This document shows, piece by piece, positions 1 through 9,800 of a stretch of DNA of 12,980 nt. Each line of letters opens with the position of its first letter. The stretch's first letter is position 1. This DNA is from Gymnopilus junonius. Its lineage: Eukaryota > Basidiomycota > Agaricomycetes > Agaricales > Galerinaceae. The stretch lies in the NCBI GenBank assembly GCA_015501075.1, contig JADNYJ010000796.1, forward strand, positions 1 through 12,980, given 5' to 3'. The position numbers and the translations under genes were made by a program. The notes under the pieces are model-generated. The model ran no database searches. It saw only the letters and a program-made list of their open reading frames with translations, and was not told the DNA's origin.

Positions 1-893
1 CTTTATAACGGTCGTCTACCAGACCGGAGTGTTTAAATATTGTAAGCTTCCCACCTATTCGACGGTCGTACAGGTTCACGTTCAGACCAGAAAGGTGACC
101 TCGGAACACAAGTTTTTGACGAGACCACGATTTATTTGACTAACACTGGCAGTGGCCTGGATGGAATAGTACTTGAGCGATAACCTGGAACTCCTATCCA
201 CATATCCAGACGGCTGTCAATATTGCGATCGGACTCTGAAGAATCATTGTCTACCCGGGTGGAAGAAAAAGTTCGGAGCACAAAGCGTAGGTGCGTAATG
301 ACGAGAGGGAGGTGGGAATTTGGAAAGGGCAACGTGACGACAAGCAAACATGATGTCATTGTCAACTGACGATGGTTTTCTGCCACCAATTGCAATTTTC
401 TCCAGCCTCTCGAGTACGACTTCTTTGTAGCGCTCTTGTTCTTAGCTTGAAGCCTTGAATCTGATAAAAATCTTCTGTTATTCGACCCTTATTGCTCCTT
501 GAACAACTCAAAACTGAAAAAATAGCCCCAGTCTTCATGAAGGTCGATATAAATTCCAGGCAACTTGCTGGCTCTTGGCTGGCTCCATATCATATCCTCC
601 ATCTTCCACCTGCCAAATGTCTCTGAAGCGATGCTCAGGATTTGGATTAGTGTTCTGAAATCTCCTTTGTAACTCATGAGCTGGAACCATTTTTCTTTCC
701 CTCAAATTGTAATGTCGAAACTTCAAGCTCGAGCTCGATCGTCTTTGTCATTTGTCAGCAGTTAAAGCAAGAACAGTGCGGTTGACTCCTTCCTTGCCGT
801 CCTTGTTAAATCTCCACTGACCACAAAAATCGTCCTTGTGCCAAGTAGAAGCGCGATTTATTCAAAGTCTGGACGGCGAACCCTCTCACAATC
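1..893. other. Upstream region without a supported gene
   Basis: No protein family is recognisable in any frame. The longest minus-strand frame (395 down to 132) begins with TTG rather than ATG. A minus-strand ATG frame of 62 codons (677 to 489) has an unfamiliar product, and an overlapping frame (726 to 535) again lacks a good ATG start. I cannot exclude that these are exons of a small minus-strand gene. The last roughly 110 bases form the leader of the kinase gene and include a pyrimidine-rich tract at about 784-806, but no clear TATA box was seen. Confidence 0.5.
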
Positions 894-3800
894 ATGGCTT
901 TACCTCAATCATTCTCTACGACTGTAGACAGTCCCATCATGGAGACTTCGCCCTCAATCGTAACGGTTAGGCTGTCCCCTTCGGGTAGCTCGACGTGCCC
1001 TGTAATGACCGCCGTGTTTCATTCTCGCGCGGGCATTGAGGGACAGGCGAAAGCGCGAGGATATACTGATTCGGCAACCTCGCCGTCGTATCCTAGGCCC
1101 ATTTCCCCTCCTCAACTGCGAAGTAGGATGTCTCCTACTAGAATGTCCCAGTCAAGCTCTATTGCAAGTCTGCTCATGTCCGCCCGTTCGAAGTCGAGGT
1201 CTAGAACCGGAACATCCGATATTGTACGCGTCCCACTTGACCACGAGAGGACTGTGGTGGAAACCGCCACACATTGGTTTGGAAAAGCTTGTGATATGCT
1301 TCGACCATGGATGCAGGACGAGGAGGAAATACCAGAAGAGCAAAAGCAGGCCTTTGCTCAAACCAGCGACGTGAGTATTAGTTGCCCTTTCCCTGAAACG
1401 CATTGAACAGGGGCGATTTTTTAGGCAGTTGGCGCGACTCTCAAACGCCTGTTTGGAGTAGCTGGAGACGTTGCACTTGACGTGCTTGAGATGTCAATTG
1501 ATTTCATGGATCTGGTACCAGTACCGGGCTTACAGACAATTTCAAAGACGTTCGTTGGAATTTGGAGAGCTGTTCAGCAGATCTCTGTAAGTTTGAATTT
1601 TCGTGATATTTCATGTTTACTAATTTCCCTCTTGAGACCAACCGCCTCGCCTTTCTTCGTCTTGTTCAAACATGTAGTACAATATTGGACTCCATCTACA
1701 AGGAGATAGAAGGTTCAGACGAAAATGTCACCAAGGATCTAACAGGACCAGTCCTTGTTCTCGAAAGGTTGGTACTGGGTAACATCTTTCTTACATATTA
1801 CTTACATAGTAGGTGATGTGAATAAGGTCCTTTGAGTCTTTTTTGTCGCTTATAAAGTCACAAATTGAAACGCCCTTTCTTGCTCGCTATCTGAAGCGCG
1901 ATGATACGGCCAAGGCGATCGCATCATGCAACGATTCTCTGATGAGAGCTCTTACCTTATTCGCGGTCCGTTTCGTCTTTCTCCTTTATTGCATATAATC
2001 CTAAGAAATTCCCAGACGACAGTACAAATTCGTACATACCAGGCTGTTTGCGCCAACACCCGTCTTGTAGCCAATATGATGCAATCCCCAGCGAGTAATG
2101 GCCTTTCTGTCGCGTTTGATTATCCGGCGGCCTTGGGACGACATAAGCGCTCGTCTGAACCGGGTCTCGACGGACTCCTCCTCTTCATCTCATCTTTCTT
2201 TAGGACTCTCAGCGTCCCCTACTATCACTTCTCGTTCCATGGACGATTTACTCTCAACCAATGCAATAATGCCGAACCTTTGTCGAATTCAAGCGGCACA
2301 GAACCTCCAAGACGCTGACTCTGATATGGAGGACTTGCGAGCTCTGATCAGAACTGTATTGGAAACAGGAAATGACGCAAAACTGTTAGCGTTCCTTGGA
2401 ATTGAGCCGCAAGAGATGCCAGAAGCGATCAAGACATTGCAAAGGACGCTTGAGAAAAGGTCTGCGATTAGCAATGGAGTTGTCGATGATACGTTACATG
2501 AGGAGTTCTTGGAAACCGGAATCGATGCCATGCGACGTCTGAGTGCTAGGAACAGTCCTGTGATAAATCTTCCTTTCTGGACAATAACTAAGTGAGCCAC
2601 TTTCTCTTCTTTCCTCCCGAAGGGTCGAAGCTAATCACTCATACCAGATATGAAGTCGAAGTCAAACAGAGGATTGGCATGGGCTTCTTTTCTGAGGTGT
2701 TTCAAGGAACATGGAAGGGTCGAACTGTAGCCATCAAGGTACTGTCAGAGGCCACCCCTTCCGATCTCTTCGTGAGGGAAATCAAAGTTTGGAAGAACCT
2801 CGACCATCCACATGTGCTCAAGCTCTATGGTGCAAGCAGTGCCACGGGTAATCATCCTTGGTTTTTCGTCAGTCCTTACATGAGGAATGGCAACTTGGTC
2901 GAATTCCTGCGACGTATTTCTCATCACGAAGAACCAGAAATGCAAGGATTGGGGTCGATCGCCGAAAATCTACCTTCTTCTAAGAGCCGCGGAAGCTACG
3001 GGAAGGCGTTTGTTAGGATTCTGAAGGTCGGCGATGTCTACCGCATCTTGCATGAAGTCGCACAGGGTATGGAGTACTTGCACAGAATGAGCGTCCTTCA
3101 TGGTGATCTCAAGGTGATTTTTGTCGTACCTAATCCACCCGTTACCTCATATTTGTGTTAGGCATCGAATGTGCTAGTTGACGACAGCTGTCAATGTGTC
3201 ATTTCAGACTTTGGCCAGAGTGAGATGAAATCAGAGGTCTGCCGCATTACTGGTTCCAGTATGCAAGGTAAACTTTACTCTGAGCTAAATATTCGGCTGC
3301 TTACTGTTCACGTGCAGCTGGGACATTGAGGTGGAAGGCGCCAGAGCTTCTGGATGGTACATCTTCTCTGACTCCGGCAACCGACATTTACGCCTACGCC
3401 ATTGTATGCATCGAAGTATTGACCATGGGTAATCTGCCTTGGGCTCACGATGACGATGATGAAGTCCGCCATAACATCTTGGGTATGAGCTCTCGTTGAT
3501 ATGCTCTGATCGCAGACTCAGGCCATCCACAGAGAAAGACAAGCGTCCGCTTATTCCTCCAGATTTTACGTCTCCTTTGCTACATGAATTGGTCTCATCA
3601 TGCTGGAATAGGGACCCTGCAATGCGCTCATTATTCCCAGAAATCCTCGGAAAGCTTCAACGTTTGAGGGCCATTGCAGGGGAAGGTTCAGATCCTTTCG
3701 TTCCGTCAGCCGAAGGAGATTATCCCCTTTCGCCAACTGGTTCCCCGTTTTGTCAGTCCCCTCGTCCTATGTGTGAGTCTACACGCCTTGAGTTAATGTC

Positions 3801-5125
3801 ATCGACTCTAAAAGTATTATCGCTTAGCCCCCACACCTACTCCACATTCCTGTTACTCTGAATCATTTGACAACTTTGATGGTTACATCGCCTTACCGTC
3901 TGCCCAAGAGGTCGATGCCCTTCAATTGGAAGAGACTCATATTCACAGTGCTATCAAGTCACATGAACCTGTCCGTTCTTTGCTCGGGTTACGAAAAAAT
4001 ACCCCTATGTCAGCCCGCATCTCAAAATCCGACGATGGACACGACACGTTTTTCTCCACTGAGACGGGACCACTTTCATGTACAGCTTCGGGTGATGTAT
4101 TTTTAGAAGCTAGGAACGAGAGGCGATATCGTTATCTGCTCGAACATAACTTTAATCCATCCTGTAAGCAAACGAGATATACTGTTTATTTTCCATTTAG
4201 TTATTTTTTTTTTCAGTGACCTTGCCATTGTGGACACCAACTAGTGTTCAATTAGGCGATGTTGGGTATCTATCGAAACCTTCCGGAGCTTTCGTCACTC
4301 TTTTCAACTCTCTGCAGCGGAGTAAATCCGCAAGCCGCTCGACCGGTCATCTGCCGCCTATGACTAAATATGGAAACATCTCCAAGGGACATCTCCGTCT
4401 GGACAAGAGAAATGTGGCGCAGAAAGGGCTTGATGCTTTTTCTGGCTTGCTAGCCTTGAGAGGTCGAGACATATATATTTCGTTCGTAATCTTTCTGCTA
4501 GTGGTACTTCTAATCTGAGAACTTTTCATTTCCTCCTCAGACGCCGGCATTCGTTTATCCTAGATGCTGGTCATAGTTCTGCTCATTTATACGCTGAGTC
4601 TCTGGAATATCACTATTTAAAGAAGCTTGACGCATCAAAATCGTGGTTCCAAGATAACGTCGACTCAGTTTTGCAACTATATGGAAAGGAACACAATATT
4701 CAGAAAGAAGATTTGCATCTCGGTATGATTATTGCCTCCCGTGTATTCCTTTTGCTGAAGTTCGATGTAGTCATCAGTCTGCTGCAGGCTTCTAACTACG
4801 CTCTTTTTGTGAATCATCAACATCCGGACGGCCATGTGGGTGTATCTTTCTGTCAGTTCCTACCGGAACTATGTGGATTTACCATGCTTTATCTTTGTAG
4901 GCGCATTTCAATGTATTTTCTACTCCGAAGAAGGGACGTCCGTGGGGACATTTTTCGACTGAACTGGCTGTGCCGTTTAGCCATAACGCCCTTCCACACG
5001 AGGAAATTGGTCCAGATCAGCTATACGCTGTCAAAACCTCTAATTGGAACGACTCCCCTAAGGCCGTTTTGCTTGGTCGACTGAGGTTTAAGCCGGATAG
5101 TATCGTTCCTACAACGGCTAAGTAG
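894..5125 (+). CDS. MLKL-like N-terminal bundle / TKL protein kinase / agaricomycete C-terminal domain fusion (15 exons)
   Basis: Predicted cytosolic or membrane-associated signalling kinase. Exons: 894-1370, 1425-1586, 1637-1767, 1827-1965, 2016-2094, 2204-2591, 2648-3113, 3162-3267, 3318-3482, 3533-3772, 3828-4163, 4217-4481, 4541-4722, 4771-4835, 4901-5125. The phase holds throughout and gives about 1141 residues. Residues 1-150 are Ser/Arg/Pro-rich and probably disordered. Residues about 160-320 form a helical bundle (VPVPGLQTISKTFVGIW, then LARYLKRDDTAKAI) like fungal MLKL-NTD proteins. The kinase spans about 460-747: loop GMGFFSEV, VAIK lysine near 489, alpha-C Glu near 503, HGDLK near 610-614 (Gly replaces the HRD Arg), Asn 617, DFG near 630, then LRWKAPELL. 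Residues about 885-1135 carry LPLWTPTSVQLGDVGY, SKPSGAFVTLFN and LLQASNYALFVNHQHPDGH, matching an unnamed agaricomycete domain I recall. The start ATG sits in a good context (ACAATCATGGC). The join between exons 5 and 6 is uncertain; the other joins are well supported by phase and family resemblance. Substrates are unknown. Confidence 0.85.
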
Positions 5126-6671
5126 TGCCACTGAATAGTCTTTGGTTGAATATTACTACTACACACATCAAATACATCTTCTATAGTGTCACATTACTAC
5201 GCCATCTCGTTGCTGTTAAATCGGCCGTGTGTTTTGTCCATTACTAGTACTACTTACCTACGAACTAAAACTATCAGTATCAAATCAGTATATAGTAGCT
5301 AGTTTCGCCTGCTCGCTAGGGGTATAGCGCTCCCTCACAACTATTATCGAAGTGAGTTCTTGATTTATGTTCTTGTTCATTTCTACTTACTCGCTGGCCC
5401 GTCCGACGCAGCCTGGATACGAAAGTATAATCTCCTTGACCAAATCCGGTGCTGCATTACCTTGCATCACGTGGATTTTAATTTAATAACGCGTTGGCCC
5501 TTGGGTCACTGTCAGTGTCACCCTGTGACCATTTCAATTTTCAGACTTTGATTTGTAGTAGTGGAACGCAGCAAATGCAGAGCTGCAACTCTACAACTCT
5601 GTCACGCGTTTCGACTATGGCCCAAACTCAAGACTTACAGAATCCTTCAGAACGATAGTTATAAATGCCTAACGTTCTCGAAAACAGTAATTCGTGGCGG
5701 AAGTTTGGCAACTACATCATGATCATTGGACCTACTTATTGCTATCTACTTACTCCACAGTCGTCGTTTTCTCCTGCTTCCATCTGGCAATTGTTATCGA
5801 TTGGAAAAAAGACAGACGCGTACACTTGTAAGTCAATCTGTCTCCTTGGTTGAACGGCATGAAGGTTTGGCTAATTCAAGGCTAATTAGTGTTTCTCACG
5901 AAGCCGGGATGATAACATAACACATGTTAGCAAAGAGAGCATTTCTTTGGGTTTTGTAGTACTGATACCGCGAGTTCAGCCAGTTCGTCTACGGGAATAT
6001 TCCAGATCCTAAAGAATGTACGAGTAAACCCCCTCTGAATCGGACCTGTCTGGTATTGCACATTTTATTCTCCTCGGGAACGAGCAAAGAGCTCCATCAT
6101 CCCCAAAAACACATTTCGTCACTCGAATTTCGACCCCATGACGGCCCTCTGCATAAATAACTTGTTGGCTTATTTTAATCTTCCACGGAATATCATGACA
6201 CACTAGGGACGATTTATCTCCAGTGTCAATGCATCCCACGTTCCACGATCTATGGAACGATTCTTGTAGGAAGCGCCGTCTTAGCGACTTAAGGAAGTCA
6301 ATAGGACACTTCGCGTTCTCCCAAAGATAGCTTTCGCAGGTGCACGTCAGGCTGATTAAATATCTCCGCCCAAAGAACGCGTCAGTGCCCCTCACGGGCC
6401 GCTCGAAGGTGCACACTCCTTGGTCGATGTGTCGGTAGCCATGTGTCTGCTGCTTCGCGCAAGTGAGTAGCCTTTCTCGATGCTCGATTGACAGCTCATA
6501 TTTGGATATTTACGCCCACAGTCCGGAACTTTTAAGGCAAAAATCTTCTTCCAATAATCAAGTTAGACTCGAAGAGTATCTGTCACTTAGTTGACCTCAC
6601 TTGTGGCTACTGCTAATGTCTATTGGCATGCAAGAGTCATCTGTATCTTTTGAGGTTCGGGCCGACGATAC

Positions 6672-6677
6672 CCCCAC
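6672..6677 (-). promoter_or_regulatory. Possible Mig1/CreA-type carbon repression site (CCCCAC)
   Basis: CCCCAC read on the plus strand is GTGGGG on the other strand, which fits the SYGGRG consensus of fungal CreA/Cre1 repressors. It lies about 190 bases upstream of the GH115 start codon, and a CCAAT box lies at 6551-6555. A six-base match is weak alone; the placement upstream of a polysaccharide-degrading enzyme is what makes it plausible. Confidence 0.3.
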
Positions 6678-6782
6678 ACGGACCCCTCAAGTCACGAGGG
6701 ACCACCATTATTCGTCTGCCTATGTACCTAATAAATAAACAAACGGATCTCATGCTCTATGTTTAAGAGGCGCCAGCAGCTC

Positions 6783-6789
6783 TATATAA
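6783..6789 (+). promoter_or_regulatory. TATA box of the GH115 gene
   Basis: TATATAA lies 79 bases upstream of the start codon. It is followed by a T/C-rich stretch around 6810-6828, where transcription probably begins. This spacing is normal for a strongly regulated fungal secreted-enzyme gene. Confidence 0.6.
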
Positions 6790-6867
6790 CGTCGCGTCGA
6801 TTTCTGATGTTTTTTTGGTCTTTCCTTCATAGGGACTTTCGTTGCTCTTGATCACTCCATCCTGGCT

Positions 6868-9800
6868 ATGTTGCGAGTCCTCGCTTATACCCTTGGCACT
6901 CTTGCTTTATTACAGGGCGTGGATGCCATAGGGCAGACCACCTGCGTCTCATTCACCTCTTCTAAAGATTCATTCGCCATTGTAAACAATAAAAAAGCGG
7001 CATCCATCCTCATATCTCCTGACGAATGGCCTGGTGTTCAACTTGCGGCATCGAATTTTCAAGCTGACATAGAAAGTGTCACCTCCGTAAAGCCCTCTTT
7101 GACAAATTACAGCGTCTCAGCTACTCCGGCTGCCAGTAAACCCCCTGCGAGTGCCCCTGTGATCATAGGTACCCTCGGAAAGTCTTCCCTCATCGACCAT
7201 ATCGTGAATGCCTCAAAAATTGATGTGTCCTCGATTGAAGGCAAATGGGAAGCTTTTCTGACTCAGGCTGTGAACAACCCTCTTCCTGGAGTATCTAGTG
7301 CATATCTCGTTATTGGGGCTGATAAACGTGGCACAATTTTTGCATTGTATGATCACTCAGAGCAAATCGGTAAGTGAGTGCCATTGTCATTTTCTCTCGG
7401 TTTCTTCTTGCTTGGGTACTATTTCCCATCAATGGCCCATTCCTACCCATTGGTCCATTCTGCGCAATGCAACTATACCTTCTATGTCAAATCAACATGG
7501 ACATGACGCTTACCGTGTCTTTTCTTCCCTGCTTCATCAGGCGTCTCCCCATGGAATTGGTATGTCAACACTACTCCACTCTGTCCGGCAGGATTCTATC
7601 CTTATGTGATCTGCTACAGGTGGGCAGACGTCCCAACCACCATTCACTCTAATATCTTTGTTGCGGACTCCGGGTGTGCGCATGGAACGCCATCCGTCAA
7701 ATACCGTGGAATTTTCCTCAATGACGAGCAACCTGCTTTGCAGAACTGGGCTTTCGAAAAGTTTACGAACGGAACAGGTGCACCATTGACAGGAAGTCCA
7801 TTTAACCATTTCTTCTATACGAAATTGTCGGTTACTTTATGTTCGAATCCTCTCCATTACTGACCCAATCTGAAAGGTTTGAATTAATTTTAAGGATGAA
7901 AGGGAATTTCTTGTGGCCCGGTATTTAATCGCTTCCTTCGTCAAGGGCAACGTTTCTGACGTTTCTCCACCTTCTTTAGCTCAGTGGAGTAGTGCCTTTG
8001 GTACCGATGATCCTCAGAACCAGTTCCTTGCTGACTACTATGGCGTGGCAATGGGAACAAGGTAACCTATCTTTACTCGCTCAGTTTCTAATTTTAACTT
8101 ACTATTTGAAAGTCACGAGGAACCTATGATGCGTTCTACACCTGTCGAGTTCAGCCTTTTTGGACAAGGTGCATGGGATTATACCACAAATTCTGCGAAT
8201 ATCAATGAATTTTGGCTTGTGGGGACCGAGCGCGCAAAGCCGTTTGAGTCACTGTTCACAGTCGGAATGAGAGGTTTCGGCGATTGTAAGCGATTTTTGG
8301 TGCTTTCTCAGAAATGCTCTTGTAATCAAAATTGCCTTTTCGGTAAACAGTACCGCTTTCAGAGACCACCGATATCGGTCTTTTAGAAGGAGTTATCGCG
8401 AATCAAACGGAAATTCTACAGAACGTTTTTAATGTGACAGACACTTCTGTAGTACCCCAGGTTTGGTGTCTTTGTGCGTGCATCATTTTACTTCATTTCT
8501 ATGCAAGAAATGTGAAACATGTATGCGTGTCAGATAAAGAAGTGGAAGGGTACTACGATGACGGTATGCGCGTGCCGGACTACGTCACCTTGCTTTGGAC
8601 AGATGACAAGTTAATGTTTTATTTGCGTTCCGAACGGCCGAGCTAACTTAGTATTGGTCTTTCTATTTAGCTGGGGAAATGTTCGCCGATACCCAACTGT
8701 TGCTGAGAGGAACAGGACTGGAGGCGCAGGTGTTTACTATCATGTACTCCATTTCTTATCTACGCTGCACAAACATACTTATATTCATGTCCATGTGCCT
8801 CGCAGGTGGACTACGTAGGGAAAATCCTTGACGCCCCGGTCCTTCAGCTCTAACTACTCTAACTATAATTCCAGGTCGGAGACCCGGTCGATTACAAGTG
8901 GATTACAGTGCGCGCACTTCCGTGTGATTCTCGATAACGTTACTAACGAGTTCTTTAGTCCAGTCAAATTGAAAAGGTAAATATCTTTTTCATGAAATAT
9001 TCAAGTGCTGACAGGATAACATCAGATCTTCCAACAAATGTCTCTTGCCATCCAACGCCAAGCAACCACAGTTTGGGTTCTAAATGTCGGAGATCTCAAA
9101 CCATATGAACGAGAAACCGAGTTTTGGCTCACTTACGCATGGAATTCTACAATCTGGAGTCCATCCAATCTTCACGCTTTTGTCAGTCAATGGGCGACGC
9201 GTGAATTTGACCTCACATCGGATCGGGCAGCTTTGGTGACGAGCATTGTTGGTAACCTCACAAGATTCAACTCTAGGAGGAAGCCCGAGATGATAACTTC
9301 GAATACATTCAGCTTGGCTAATTATCGAGAGTGGGTTGAACGACTAAATTAACTTGCGCAGGATTTAGACATTGATATCTTGTTTATTTCAGAGCAGAAA
9401 CAGTGCTTTCAGACTGGGCAGCACTTGAAGCTGCTTCGACGTCAGTCTACAACAGTCTATCTAAATCTATGCAGCCTGCATTCTTCCAGCTTGTGCACCA
9501 TCCTGTCCTCGCCAGTAACAACCTAAATCAAATGGTATGATCAACACATTTTTCCATGTATAGCGTAATTGACGTATCCCAATCAAAGTACGTTGCAGCG
9601 GGGAAGAATAATTTAAGGGCTTCCCAAGCATTCGTATGTCCGCAATCTTTTGCCTTTTTAAGACACTCATCGGTTGTTTTATAGTTAAGCACAAATCAAT
9701 ATGCAGACTCCGTTGAGCAATTATTCGAAAACGATTTCACTTTCGAACAACAATATCACAGCCTTCTCGACGGTATGTAACATGTAGTTCTCTTATTCGA

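Larger units (their letters stand above)
5126..6867. other. Spacer between the kinase and GH115 genes
   Basis: This stretch holds the kinase 3' untranslated region, a noncoding spacer and the GH115 promoter. Plus-strand frames near 5360-5551 and 5665-5920 are short and unrecognisable. On the minus strand a frame stays open from about 6509 down to 6009 (roughly 167 codons) but has no ATG and no known motif. GGTCAC (5504-5509) and GTGACC (5525-5530) could pair as a weak stem. No tRNA, rRNA or transposon ends were seen. Confidence 0.6.

Noticed and set aside
2592..2647. Open frame reading into the kinase from 2592 as a possible separate kinase start
   Set aside because: The frame begins at GTGAGC, a classical intron donor. 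The true exon starts at 2648 after CAG, and the upstream exon joins in phase.
4671..5084. 137-codon plus-strand frame over the end of the kinase gene
   Set aside because: It is out of phase with the C-terminal domain. It overlaps exons 13-15, whose joined frame gives family-like motifs and ends at TAG 5123-5125.
5310..5345. GC-rich stretch GCTCGCTAGGGGTATAGCGC as a possible tRNA part
   Set aside because: No acceptor stem, anticodon arm or B-box could be aligned around it.
5504..5530. GGTCAC/GTGACC inverted repeat as a regulatory hairpin
   Set aside because: The stem is only six bases with a 15-base loop, which is expected by chance in a spacer of this size.
6441..6525. Small plus-strand gene starting ATG 6441 with a GTGAGT...CAG intron
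   Set aside because: The joined frame stops a few codons after the acceptor and gives no meaningful product.
7298..7652. Plus-strand frames of about 100 codons inside the first and second introns of the GH115 gene
   Set aside because: They break the GH115 motif; splicing 7369 to 7541 and 7559 to 7620 restores SEQIG-VSPWNW-WADVP exactly.
8434..8646. Continuous 70-codon frame through 8474-8533 as uninterrupted GH115 exon
   Set aside because: Reading through inserts an unrelated stretch between VWCL and KEVEGYY. Removing GTGCGT...CAG gives the expected VWCLYKEVEGYY.
8744..8874. One 131-base intron instead of two introns around a 9-nt exon
   Set aside because: It keeps the frame but deletes VDY from the conserved YYH-xDY-VG segment. 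Two introns of 62 and 60 bases match the gene's usual size better.
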